In this document: positions 8,542-16,226 of the stretch, one piece after another
Layout of the letters: each line of letters begins with the position of its first letter
Position numbering within the stretch: the stretch's first letter is position 1
NCBI GenBank assembly: GCA_902826815.1
Contig: CADEGF010000013.1
Location: 41,609-105,608 of the forward strand
Length of the DNA stretch: 64,000 bases
DNA from: an uncultured Mycobacteriaceae bacterium
GTDB taxonomy: Bacteria > Actinomycetota > Actinomycetes > Mycobacteriales > Mycobacteriaceae
Direction: 5' to 3'
The notes under the pieces: model-generated
Database searches by the model: none
Told to the model about the DNA's origin: nothing
What the model saw: the letters and a program-made list of their open reading frames with translations, nothing else
Made by a program: the position numbers and the translations under genes

Positions 8542-9077
8542 GCCGCCGGGGGAACCGCGCCGTCGGCGGGCGCTTCGACCGGCGCAGGTATTCCGGGCAC
8601 AGGTGTGTCGAGCGGAGCGCCGCACTGCAGGGTGCTGAAGAGCGGGTCGTCCTTGACGCGGAACAGCCTCGGCGCGATGAACTGATCGGCCTGCGCGACG
8701 ATTTGGTCGTCGACCAGGATCTCGCAGTGCAGATTCGATCCATACGGCCAGTCGATGGAGACCGTCATGCCTGCCAGTTTCGGGTCGGACAGAACCGTGT
8801 TGACCTCGAACGTGCTTCCAGGAAGTAGCGTGGGCTGCTCGCTGTTGACGTTTGCGTCATCCGCCTGATAGGCGACAATCGCTCCGCGGGATGTGCCGTC
8901 GGCGCGGGCTCGGTAGATGATGTTGTGCAGCACACCCGGGTCGCTTTCGGCGGCCGGTTCCGGTGGTGGCGCCGGGTCTTCCGGATCCGCGAACGCAGTT
9001 GCTGGAATTAACTGGGCGCCGACCATGAGGGTCGCCAGTGCAGTGGCGGTCAGCCACCTGCGCGAGGTGAAACTCAT
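8538..9077 (-). CDS. Secreted mycobacterial protein of unknown function
   Basis: A 179-residue protein with a clear Sec signal peptide: basic MSFTSRRW, a hydrophobic core, then ATAFADPEDP, giving likely cleavage after ALA-type residues near position 30. The mature part begins with a Pro/Glu-rich spacer. A compact domain follows (GVLHNIIYRARADGTSRG, VNTVLSDPKLAGMTVSIDWPYG), with cysteines in HCEIL and LQCGAP that could form a disulfide. The C-terminus is again Pro/Ala rich. I do not recognise an enzymatic motif. Similar secreted proteins are common in mycobacteria and are usually annotated as hypothetical. The upstream neighbour 9088-9483 is on the same strand. Confidence 0.72.
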   Translation of the reverse strand: MSFTSRRWLTATALATLMVGAQLIPATAFADPEDPAPPPEPAAESDPGVLHNIIYRARADGTSRGAIVAYQADDANVNSEQPTLLPGSTFEVNTVLSDPKLAGMTVSIDWPYGSNLHCEILVDDQIVAQADQFIAPRLFRVKDDPLFSTLQCGAPLDTPVPGIPAPVEAPADGAVPPAA

Positions 9078-9087
9078 GGCAGCGACC

Positions 9088-9483
9088 CTACGCTTCGCGC
9101 CAGGTCAGTTCCAAGCCGTTGCCAGAAAGCCAACGTTGGAGGTCATATCCGTTGCGGGACAGACCCGCAACGGCATCAAAGGCGCTGCGCACGGCCTCCT
9201 CGCCGATCTCCGGCGTGAGCAAACCGTGGCGGACGGCGGTCAGCAGCTCGTCGACGTCCTCCATGTCGACGCTCTCGCCGGTTCGCACCACCAGGTCCAG
9301 GTAGTGGTCCTCGGAGTGCCAGACCTGCAGGCCTGCCGTGTAGCGACCGACGTCGAGATAGAAGTCCTGGTCGCGCTCGTGGCCGGGATTGAAGTGGAAG
9401 ATCGACGCCCGCAAACCGAGCGACGGCAGCAGCCAGGACTCCAGGTAGTGGAACTGGGCGCGGCCGGGCGTCGGACGGGCCAT
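9088..9483 (-). CDS. DUF402-domain protein (Rv1632c-like); true start probably further upstream
   Basis: A DUF402-type protein, a family of small phosphatase/FAU-1-like beta-barrels, recognised by FHFNPGHERDQDFYLDVG, WHSEDHYLDLVV and VDELL. The first ATG is at 9483 (MARPTPGRAQFHYLESW), giving 131 residues. The same frame stays open to the TAG at 9640 and encodes a family-like N-terminus (IHPPKHEKFDL, RTNTDPKGVERAVD, KPWGLYMA), so the protein is very likely about 35-45 residues longer. No ATG, GTG or TTG exists in that upstream part. The candidates are ATC at 9592-9594 or ATT at 9616-9618. It is divergent from uvrB. Confidence 0.78.
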   Translation of the reverse strand: MARPTPGRAQFHYLESWLLPSLGLRASIFHFNPGHERDQDFYLDVGRYTAGLQVWHSEDHYLDLVVRTGESVDMEDVDELLTAVRHGLLTPEIGEEAVRSAFDAVAGLSRNGYDLQRWLSGNGLELTWREA

Positions 9484-9640
9484 ATACAGGCCCCACGGTT
9501 TGACCGTGTAGGTGTCGACCGCGCGCTCGACCCCCTTGGGGTCGGTGTTGGTGCGGGCGACCAGGTCGAATTTCTCGTGCTTAGGAGGGTGGATAGGCCA
9601 AGCATAGGCCCAGGGAATGAGCCATGTCGGTGCGTGGTTC

Positions 9641-9646
9641 TACCCT
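9641..9646 (+). promoter_or_regulatory. -10 box TACCCT of uvrB (leaderless arrangement)
   Basis: TACCCT fits the mycobacterial TANNNT -10 consensus and ends six bases before the uvrB ATG at 9653. This places transcription start at or next to the A of the start codon and predicts a leaderless mRNA. No ribosome-binding site is present before the ATG, which agrees. Confidence 0.55.
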
Positions 9647-9652
9647 GTGAAC

Positions 9653-11809
9653 ATGGCTTTCGCTACCGAACACCCCATCTTGGCGCATTCCGAGTATCGC
9701 CCTGTCGAGGCTATGGTGCGCGCGGGCGGCGAGTTCGAGGTCGTGAGCGAATACGACCCCGCCGGTGACCAGCCTGCAGCGATCGAGGACCTGGAGCGCC
9801 GCATCAGAGCGGGGGAGCGCGACGTGGTGCTGCTCGGTGCCACCGGTACCGGCAAGTCGGCGACCACCGCGTGGCTGGTCGAGAAGCTGCAGCGGCCGAC
9901 ACTCGTGATGGCGCCCAACAAGACACTCGCCGCTCAGCTGGCCAACGAGCTGCGGGAGATGTTGCCCCACAACGCCGTCGAGTATTTCGTTTCGTACTAC
10001 GACTACTACCAGCCTGAGGCATACATCGCGCAGACCGACACCTACATCGAGAAGGACAGCTCGATCAACGACGACGTCGAGCGGCTGCGGCACTCCGCGA
10101 CGTCGAGCCTGCTGTCCCGGCGCGACGTGGTGGTGGTCGCATCGGTCTCGTGCATCTACGGCCTCGGTACACCGCAGTCCTATATGGACCGGTCGGTGGA
10201 GGTGAAGGTCGGCGAGGAGATACCCCGCGACGCACTGCTGCGGCTGTTGGTCGACGTTCAGTACACCCGCAATGACATGGCCTTCACCAGGGGTTCGTTC
10301 CGGGTGCGCGGCGACACCGTCGAGATCATCCCGTCCTACGAGGAACTGGCGGTGCGCATCGAGTTCTTCGGCGACGAAGTCGAGGCGCTGTACTACCTGC
10401 ACCCGCTGACCGGCGACGTCGTCCGCAAGGTCGACTCACTCCGGATCTTCCCGGCCACCCACTACGTCGCCGGCCCGGAACGGATGGCGCATGCGATCTC
10501 GACCATCGAGCAGGAGCTCGAGGAGCGGTTGGCCGAACTGGAGAAGCAGGGCAAACTGCTTGAGGCGCAACGACTTCGGATGCGGACGAACTACGACGTC
10601 GAGATGATGCGTCAGGTCGGCTTCTGCTCGGGAATCGAGAACTACTCCCGGCATATCGACGCGCGACCCGCGGGCTCGGCGCCTGCCACACTGCTGGACT
10701 ACTTTCCCGAGGACTTCTTGCTCGTCATCGACGAGTCGCATGTGACGGTGCCGCAGATCGGTGGCATGTACGAAGGCGACATGTCGCGGAAGCGCAACCT
10801 GGTCGATTTCGGGTTCCGGCTGCCGTCAGCCATCGACAACCGACCCCTGACCTGGGAGGAGTTCGCAGACCGGATCGGGCAGACGGTGTACCTGTCGGCC
10901 ACGCCGGGCCCGTACGAGCTCAGCCAGACCGGTGGCGAGTTCGTCGAACAGGTGATCCGCCCGACCGGACTCGTCGACCCGCAGGTCGTGGTGAAACCGA
11001 CGAAGGGCCAGATCGACGACCTGATCGGGGAGATCCGCAAGCGCACCGAGCTCGACGAGCGGGTGCTGGTCACCACGCTCACCAAGAAGATGGCAGAGGA
11101 TCTCACCGACTACATGTTGGAGATGGGGATCCGCACCCGTTACCTGCACTCCGAGGTCGACACGCTGCGCCGGGTGGAGTTGCTGCGCCAGCTGCGGCTC
11201 GGCGAGTACGACGTGCTTGTCGGCATCAACCTGCTGAGGGAGGGCCTCGACCTGCCCGAGGTGTCTCTGGTGGCGATCCTTGACGCCGACAAGGAAGGCT
11301 TTCTGCGGTCGCCGCGAAGCCTGATCCAGACCATCGGCCGCGCGGCCCGCAACGTGTCCGGCGAAGTACATATGTACGCGGACAAAATGACCGACTCGAT
11401 GAAGCAGGCCATCGACGAGACCGACCGCAGGCGGGCCAAGCAGATCGCCTACAACGAGGAGAGGGGCATCAACCCGCAGCCGCTGCGCAAGAAGATCGCC
11501 GACATCCTCGACCAGGTCTACCGCGAGGCCGACGATACCGATATCGAGGTCGGCGGCTCAGGGCGCAATGCCTCGCGGGGCCGCCGAGCCCAGGGGGAGC
11601 CGGGCAGGGCCGTCAGCGCCGGAATCATCGAGGGCCGGGATACATCGAGCATGCCGAGGGCCGAGCTCGCCGACCTCATCAAGGATCTGACCGCCCAGAT
11701 GATGTCTGCAGCGCGCGATCTGCAGTTCGAGTTGGCGGCCCGAATCCGCGACGAGATCGCCGATCTGAAGAAGGAACTTCGCGGCATGGACGCGGCCGGC
11801 GTGAAATAG
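9653..11809 (+). CDS. uvrB: Excinuclease ABC subunit B
   Basis: A 718-residue UvrB, the helicase-like damage-verification subunit that receives DNA from UvrA2 and recruits UvrC. Visible features are the family N-terminus ([11 protein letters not shown]), Walker A GATGTGKS at residues 62-69, and the beta-hairpin region [20 protein letters not shown] near residue 115. Also present are Walker B VIDESH, helicase motifs ([23 protein letters not shown]), and a C-terminal UVR motif ([20 protein letters not shown]) for UvrC contact. I took ATG 9653 ([16 protein letters not shown]) over the longer frame from 9617 because it matches mycobacterial UvrB and sits on a leaderless promoter. Confidence 0.97.
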   Translation: MAFATEHPILAHSEYRPVEAMVRAGGEFEVVSEYDPAGDQPAAIEDLERRIRAGERDVVLLGATGTGKSATTAWLVEKLQRPTLVMAPNKTLAAQLANELREMLPHNAVEYFVSYYDYYQPEAYIAQTDTYIEKDSSINDDVERLRHSATSSLLSRRDVVVVASVSCIYGLGTPQSYMDRSVEVKVGEEIPRDALLRLLVDVQYTRNDMAFTRGSFRVRGDTVEIIPSYEELAVRIEFFGDEVEALYYLHPLTGDVVRKVDSLRIFPATHYVAGPERMAHAISTIEQELEERLAELEKQGKLLEAQRLRMRTNYDVEMMRQVGFCSGIENYSRHIDARPAGSAPATLLDYFPEDFLLVIDESHVTVPQIGGMYEGDMSRKRNLVDFGFRLPSAIDNRPLTWEEFADRIGQTVYLSATPGPYELSQTGGEFVEQVIRPTGLVDPQVVVKPTKGQIDDLIGEIRKRTELDERVLVTTLTKKMAEDLTDYMLEMGIRTRYLHSEVDTLRRVELLRQLRLGEYDVLVGINLLREGLDLPEVSLVAILDADKEGFLRSPRSLIQTIGRAARNVSGEVHMYADKMTDSMKQAIDETDRRRAKQIAYNEERGINPQPLRKKIADILDQVYREADDTDIEVGGSGRNASRGRRAQGEPGRAVSAGIIEGRDTSSMPRAELADLIKDLTAQMMSAARDLQFELAARIRDEIADLKKELRGMDAAGVK

Positions 11810-11812
11810 CTT

Positions 11813-11834
11813 GATCTCAACTGCCGTTGAGGTC
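11813..11834. repeat. Small hairpin between uvrB and the MFS gene
   Basis: GATCTCAAC and GTTGAGGTC form a nine-pair stem (one G-T pair) around a TGCC loop, starting three bases after the uvrB stop and ending six bases before the GTG of the transporter gene. There is no T-run, so it is not a canonical terminator. It may be an mRNA-stabilising or processing hairpin, or a weak regulatory site. Confidence 0.35.
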
Positions 11835-11839
11835 ATACG

Positions 11840-13246
11840 GTGTCTGACGTGACTGAACGCGCCGCGATCAAACCGGGCAGCTGGCGAGACCTGCTCGGCA
11901 GAGAGCGGATCGGCACCGCAACCCTGTTGGCGGGCGGTGTCGGCCTCTATGCCACCAACGAGTTCCTTACCATCAGCCTGCTGCCGAGCACGGTTGCCGA
12001 CATCGGTGGCCAACGGTTCTACGCATGGGTGATCGCCGTGTACCTCGTCGGCTCCGTTGTCGCGGCGGCAGCGGTCAACCCGCTCCTGATCAGGTTGGGA
12101 CCGCGGACGTCGTACCTGTTGACGCTCGCCATCTTCGGTGTCGGCACGTTGGGATGCGCCCTGGCCCCAACAATGGAGCTGCTGCTGGTGGGGCGCACCG
12201 TGCAGGGTGCGGCAGGTGGAATGCTCGCCGGCCTCGGCTACGCGGTCATCAATTCGGCCCTGCCGAGTTCGTTGTGGACACGGGCGTCGGCACTGGTGTC
12301 GGCGATGTGGGGCGTCAGCGTGATCATCGGCCCTGCGATGGGCGGCATCTTCGCCCAATTCGGTATCTGGCGTTGGGCTTTCGGGTCTTTGGTGATCATG
12401 ACCGTAGCCATGGCAGTTCTGGTACCGAGTGCACTGCCCGCCCGGCAGCCAAGCGATGGCGCGCCGTCGGCGATCCCGCGGATCCCTGTGTGGTCCCTGC
12501 TGTTGCTCGGCGCCGCTGCGCTGGCGATCAGCGTCGCGGGGGTGCAGCGAGCGGCTGTCGGAACGTTCAGCCTGCTCGCCGTCGGTGCAGGGTTGGTCGC
12601 GCTGTTCCTTGTGGTCGATCGCCGAACCAAGGCGATGGTGTTGCCGCGCTCGGCATTTGGCCGCGGACCCCTCAAGTGGATGTACGTCACGATCGGGCTG
12701 CTGATGGCCGCGACGATGGTTGACATGTACGTACCGCTTTTCGCACAGCACCTGGCGGGCATGGTGCCCGCCGCAGCGGGATTCTTCGGGGCGGTGCTCG
12801 CAGTCGGCTGGACGACGTCGGAGATCGCGAGCGCATCGGTCAGCAGGATGCGCACCATCGTTCGCCTGGTCGCCGTTGCGCCGGTTGTCATCGCGCTCGG
12901 CCTGACGCTCGGCGCACTGGTTCTCGGTAGCCATTTGTCGTGGCCGCTGGTGGTCGCCTGGGCGGTCGGGCTGTTCATCGCAGGAACCGGTGTCGGTATC
13001 GCATGGCCGCATCTGTCGGCGTGGATCATGGGGGCCGTCGACGATCCGGTGGAGGCCGGTACCGCGGCCGCTGCGATCAACACCGTGCAGCTGATCTCCG
13101 GTGCGTTCGGCGCGGGCCTGGCCGGTGTCGTCGTCAACCTCAGCCACGGCGGCGACGCGGTTGCGGCGCGCTGGTTGTTCACCGTCTTCGCGGTTCTGGC
13201 GGTGGCCGGGCTGGCGGCGTCGTATCGCGCGTCGCGCGGTCGCTAG
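11840..13246 (+). CDS. MFS efflux transporter (Rv1634-like)
   Basis: A 468-residue major facilitator protein with about 14 hydrophobic segments. It resembles the drug:H+ antiporter-2 type: the LGRERIG start, GAYATNEF-like first helix (GLYATNEFLTISLLPST), the loop RLGPRTSYLL after helix 2, and GRTVQGAAGGMLAGLGYAVIN in helix 4-5. In M. tuberculosis the gene in this position (Rv1634) is described as a drug efflux protein. Substrate cannot be read from sequence. The start is GTG 11840, without an obvious ribosome-binding site, following the uvrB gene and a short hairpin. The SalK/SCO6745-like gene begins 10 nt after the stop. Confidence 0.88.
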   Translation: MSDVTERAAIKPGSWRDLLGRERIGTATLLAGGVGLYATNEFLTISLLPSTVADIGGQRFYAWVIAVYLVGSVVAAAAVNPLLIRLGPRTSYLLTLAIFGVGTLGCALAPTMELLLVGRTVQGAAGGMLAGLGYAVINSALPSSLWTRASALVSAMWGVSVIIGPAMGGIFAQFGIWRWAFGSLVIMTVAMAVLVPSALPARQPSDGAPSAIPRIPVWSLLLLGAAALAISVAGVQRAAVGTFSLLAVGAGLVALFLVVDRRTKAMVLPRSAFGRGPLKWMYVTIGLLMAATMVDMYVPLFAQHLAGMVPAAAGFFGAVLAVGWTTSEIASASVSRMRTIVRLVAVAPVVIALGLTLGALVLGSHLSWPLVVAWAVGLFIAGTGVGIAWPHLSAWIMGAVDDPVEAGTAAAAINTVQLISGAFGAGLAGVVVNLSHGGDAVAARWLFTVFAVLAVAGLAASYRASRGR

Positions 13247-13256
13247 TGTCGACCCG

Positions 13257-14126
13257 ATGGACGCATTCTCCGCCGGGCAGCTGAGCCGTTCGCTTGACCG
13301 GTTACATTCGACGATCTACTTCGCGGCCGAGGCGGGTGAGAAGTTCAGCGAGCTCGGCCTCGGACACCAGCGCATGCAGTACTTCGCGAGCCGGGCGGCG
13401 CCGATGGGAGCTGTGAACGCGAAAGTCGTTGCGGCGACGTTCTACAACTTCAACCCGGAGTTGGTGGCCAAATCGATTCCGGCCGCCTGGGAGATCGCGT
13501 CGCCGGCCGAGGTGACGCGGGCGCGGTACGAGATCGTCGATGCGGTGATTCCCCGAATCCTTGGGGAACGCGTCCGATCGGCGGAGTTCGCGCATTCGAC
13601 GGCGATCGTGCGCCACACCGCCGAGGCGATTCCCAACGCGGACGGCCGCCCACTGTATGCCGGTCACGCCGAACTGGAATGGCCGGAGACTACGCACGGG
13701 CAGCTGTGGCACGCGATCACCCTGCTGCGGGAGTACCGCGGTGACGGTCATATCGCCGCTCTGGTCGGCCATGGGCTCAGTGGCATCGAGGCGTTGATCA
13801 CCCACGTGGCGACGGGGACCGGCTTCGACCCGGAATTCGGACGGAGGTTGCGCGGGTGGAGTCAGGAGCAGTGGGACGAAACGGTCGAGGCGCTCCGGGC
13901 GCGGAACGTGCTCGACGGCGTCGGTCTGTTGACGACGGCCGGAAACAACCTACGCACGAAGGTCGAAGACCTGACCGACGAACTGGCCCACCCGCCATGG
14001 CTGACCGTGCCCGACGACGATGTGGCCGAGATGGTCGCGCTGGGGGAAACGATTCGGGATGCCGTCCGGGACGCGGGTGTGTTTCCGACGAACGCCTTCG
14101 GCCCGCGTTACGGCCAGCACCGTTAG
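13257..14126 (+). CDS. SalK/SCO6745-family winged-helix protein
   Basis: A 289-residue protein of the actinobacterial SalK/SCO6745-like family. The pattern FAAEAGEKFSELGL, YFASRAAPMGAVNAKVVAATFYNFNPELV, LREYRGDGHIAALVGHGLSGIEALI and the C-terminal AREEWDE-like WSQEQWDETVEALRARNVLD is typical, with a winged-helix-like C-terminal region. The biochemical role of the family is unknown. ATG 13257 was preferred to the frame beginning at 13101, because that extension lies inside the transporter gene in another frame. The sequence before the start (TAGTGT, seven bases, ATG) could be a leaderless promoter, or the gene may be read through from the MFS gene. Confidence 0.78.
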   Translation: MDAFSAGQLSRSLDRLHSTIYFAAEAGEKFSELGLGHQRMQYFASRAAPMGAVNAKVVAATFYNFNPELVAKSIPAAWEIASPAEVTRARYEIVDAVIPRILGERVRSAEFAHSTAIVRHTAEAIPNADGRPLYAGHAELEWPETTHGQLWHAITLLREYRGDGHIAALVGHGLSGIEALITHVATGTGFDPEFGRRLRGWSQEQWDETVEALRARNVLDGVGLLTTAGNNLRTKVEDLTDELAHPPWLTVPDDDVAEMVALGETIRDAVRDAGVFPTNAFGPRYGQHR

Positions 14127-14860
14127 TCGGGGTCCTCGTCGAGCTGACGAATCGCGGTCACTCCGTCGATACCTGCGAGCACGGTCGGTGCATTCAATAT
14201 GCCGTTGCCGGCCAGCGTCAGCTGGACGCCCGCTTGACCCGGTGCCGCGCCGAGCGGCCCGCCCTGCGGATCCGCGGTCAGTTCCGTGAGCTGCCATTGC
14301 CGTCGCTCGCACGCCTGCAAGAGCTGACTCATGACACCCAGGCCCTCGGTGTAGGTGAGGTGAAGGCGTGTCGCGCCACTCAACCGGGCGCTGAGGCGCC
14401 GCGCCAGCGGCAGGAACCCCACTACGACGAGAAAATGCATCGCCGTCACCGTGAAGGCCAACAGGAGCAGGCCTGCGCCCGCGGCCATTCCGATCGCCGC
14501 GGACTCCCAAATGGAGGCCGCGGTGGTGAGGCCATGTACCGAGCCGCGGCGGAAGATGATGATGCCCGCGCCGAGAAAGCCGATGCCCGAGACGATTTGG
14601 GCTGCCACGCGGGACGGATCAACTTCGACGGTGCCTGCGACGAGGACGTCGCTGAAACCGTACTTGCTGACCAGAAGTATCAGGGCCGCCGCGGTGCCGA
14701 CGATGGTCTGCGTGCGGATTCCGGCGCTTTTGCCCTGAAGTTCGCGCTCCAGGCCGATGAGCGCGGTCAACCCGAATGCGATGAACAACTCGATGATCTG
14801 CCGGACGCCCTGCCCCGGACCGCCGAAGAACGGCGGATCGGCTGCCAGCCACAGATCCAT
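14123..14860 (-). CDS. MgtC/SapB-family membrane protein
   Basis: A 245-residue membrane protein with the MgtC hallmarks: FGLTALIGLERELQGKSAGIRTQ (conserved GxERE and RT), SGIGFLGAGIIIFRRGSVHGLTTAASIW with the Ala-Ala-Ser-Ile-Trp motif, and ESAAIGMAAGAG. Five transmembrane segments are followed by a cytosolic C-terminal domain (from about residue 165). MgtC proteins help survival at low magnesium and inside macrophages by affecting membrane ATPases. The start ATG 14860 is preceded on the minus strand by TAACTT and seven bases, a leaderless arrangement. Its TAA stop overlaps the TAG of the convergent gene. Confidence 0.9.
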   Translation of the reverse strand: MDLWLAADPPFFGGPGQGVRQIIELFIAFGLTALIGLERELQGKSAGIRTQTIVGTAAALILLVSKYGFSDVLVAGTVEVDPSRVAAQIVSGIGFLGAGIIIFRRGSVHGLTTAASIWESAAIGMAAGAGLLLLAFTVTAMHFLVVVGFLPLARRLSARLSGATRLHLTYTEGLGVMSQLLQACERRQWQLTELTADPQGGPLGAAPGQAGVQLTLAGNGILNAPTVLAGIDGVTAIRQLDEDPD

Positions 14861-14867
14861 GCGGACA

Positions 14868-14873
14868 AAGTTA
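14868..14873 (-). promoter_or_regulatory. -10 box TAACTT of the MgtC-like gene
   Basis: On the minus strand TAACTT ends seven bases before ATG 14860, which would put transcription start at the start codon. No ribosome-binding site is present. Confidence 0.45.
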
Positions 14874-14994
14874 GCGGCAAAAATTCCACTACGGCTTGCG
14901 GCGCGCCGCCTTCAAAGAGTTTGCGGCCCTGTATCGATCACTGCGAGCCAAACGGTGTTCGGTCCAGGGGCCGCCTGGCATAGTCACCTGCGTT

Positions 14995-15065
14995 GCGGGT
15001 GTGGCTGAGTGGCTAGGCAACGGCCTGCAAAGCCGTGTACACGGGTTCGACTCCCGTCACTCGCT
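14995..15065 (+). tRNA. tRNA-Cys (anticodon GCA)
   Basis: A complete cloverleaf can be folded. The acceptor GCGGGTG (14995-15001) pairs with CACTCGC (15058-15064) with one G-T pair, and the discriminator is T at 15065. The D arm is GCT/GGC around GAGTGGCTA. The anticodon stem ACGGC/GCCGT flanks the loop CTGCAAA, with anticodon GCA at 15027-15029. The T arm ACGGG/CCCGT encloses TTCGACT. CCA is not encoded. There is no sign of an integrated element at its 3' end. Confidence 0.95.
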
Positions 15066-15111
15066 CACTTGATCTCGCTTTTGCCACGACGTTTCGGCGG
15101 GCCCGCAACCG

Positions 15112-15117
15112 TATGCT
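15112..15117 (+). promoter_or_regulatory. -10 box TATGCT of the gene at 15125
   Basis: TATGCT ends seven bases before ATG 15125, again the leaderless TANNNT spacing. It supports 15125 over the upstream in-frame ATG at 15113, which overlaps the box. Confidence 0.45.
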
Positions 15118-15124
15118 TGGGCCG

Positions 15125-16216
15125 ATGAACTCGACCGAAAATGCCCCCGTGGTCCCGGTGACCGCCCGGGCCGAATACCTGACCGGTCGTCATCGCACGG
15201 CCGCCGTCGCATCCGGCACGGTACTGATGACAGGGTTGATCGCACTGGTGGCGCTCAGCTACGCCGCAGTGTCGGGGTTCCTCACCGCGGCAGTCGTGGC
15301 AGTACTCGTCGCCGCCGCGCTGGGCGCGGTGGCCTACGGGCGGCTGGGGAAGTCTGGAGCGGTACTGATCACAGTCGATAACGACACCGTCTACCTGGGC
15401 GACGAGACCCACGGGATCGTCAGCTACCCGCTGTCGTCGTTGGTTGCCGTGCGCCGTGCGGGGCCGGCCGACGAGACGTCGACGGCGGTGAACGGTCGGC
15501 ACCTGACGGTCCGCGGTCGGCACTACCTCGAGCTGACCTTCGCCACCGACAACGGCGGCAGCGACCAGTGGCGGGTGGCGGTCGTCGGATCGGATCCCGC
15601 GGCGGACGAGGTCCTCACCCGGTTGGCGGCGACGCTGCCGGGCGTGGATGCCGACGCGCCGGTGTCCTTCTCGGGGGCGCGGATCGCCGACGCCGGGACC
15701 GACGAGGCGGCGAAACGGTTGTGGGAGGAAGCCGCCCGGCGCCACGACGATATCCTCGGCGCGTACGGCGCCTACGAACTCGACCCGGCGATGTTGTTGC
15801 GCTACCCCGCCATCACCGATGTGACCGTCGAACCCACCCAGACGTTCCACATGGCGCTCGACGAAGCAGGGGCACTGCGCACCGACGCCTATCCGGGCAA
15901 CCGCGGGCTGGCCGACTCCTACCAGCAGTCGGTGGTCGCGCTGCGCCGGGCCTGGATCGCGTGCGAATCGCACGGGAAGAAGGTGGGCACGGCCTATCTC
16001 GATCCGGCCGACCGGACCGAACTCGATACCGCGCTCAAGCTCTACAATCACGCCGCGTCCAGCAGCACGCCTGCCGAACAGGCCGCCTACTACGGCCGCG
16101 TACGCGACATCGTCATCAAACTCGCCGACCGGGGCGTGCTTCACCCGCCGAAAGTTCAACTGGCCCAATTGGAAGGGGTCACCCGCCGGGCCATCGAGGC
16201 GGCCCGGCCGATCTGA
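15125..16216 (+). CDS. Unknown membrane protein with a PH-like/DUF-type N-terminal half
   Basis: A 363-residue protein with a double hydrophobic hairpin at about residues 30-72 (VLMTGLIALVALSYAAVSG and LTAAVVAVLVAAALGAVAYG). A beta-rich segment follows (ITVDNDTVYLGDETHG, SSLVAVRRAG, LELTFATDN) resembling bacterial PH-like domains. The helical C-terminal half contains KRLWEEAARRHDDILGAYGAYELDP, LADSYQQSVVALRRAWIACESHG and RTELDTALKLYNHAAS. I do not recognise the family. It is transcribed from just beyond tRNA-Cys toward a second unknown membrane protein on the other strand (16227-17726), ten bases away, and the two may be functionally linked only by position. Confidence 0.7.
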   Translation: MNSTENAPVVPVTARAEYLTGRHRTAAVASGTVLMTGLIALVALSYAAVSGFLTAAVVAVLVAAALGAVAYGRLGKSGAVLITVDNDTVYLGDETHGIVSYPLSSLVAVRRAGPADETSTAVNGRHLTVRGRHYLELTFATDNGGSDQWRVAVVGSDPAADEVLTRLAATLPGVDADAPVSFSGARIADAGTDEAAKRLWEEAARRHDDILGAYGAYELDPAMLLRYPAITDVTVEPTQTFHMALDEAGALRTDAYPGNRGLADSYQQSVVALRRAWIACESHGKKVGTAYLDPADRTELDTALKLYNHAASSSTPAEQAAYYGRVRDIVIKLADRGVLHPPKVQLAQLEGVTRRAIEAARPI

Positions 16217-16226
16217 CGGCCACGGC

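Noticed and set aside
11558-13147. 529-codon minus frame opposite uvrB and the MFS gene
   Set aside because: Composition dominated by Arg, Asp, His and Gln, no hydrophobic core; typical shadow.
13244-13256. TAGTGT seven bases before ATG 13257 as a promoter
   Set aside because: The TAG is the stop codon of the MFS gene only ten bases upstream of the next gene; kept as a remark in that gene's entry but not counted as a promoter.
14898-14909. GCGGCGCGCCGC palindrome between the MgtC-like gene and tRNA-Cys
   Set aside because: Purely GC self-complementary 12-mers are expected by chance in this base composition; no associated promoter or gene start.
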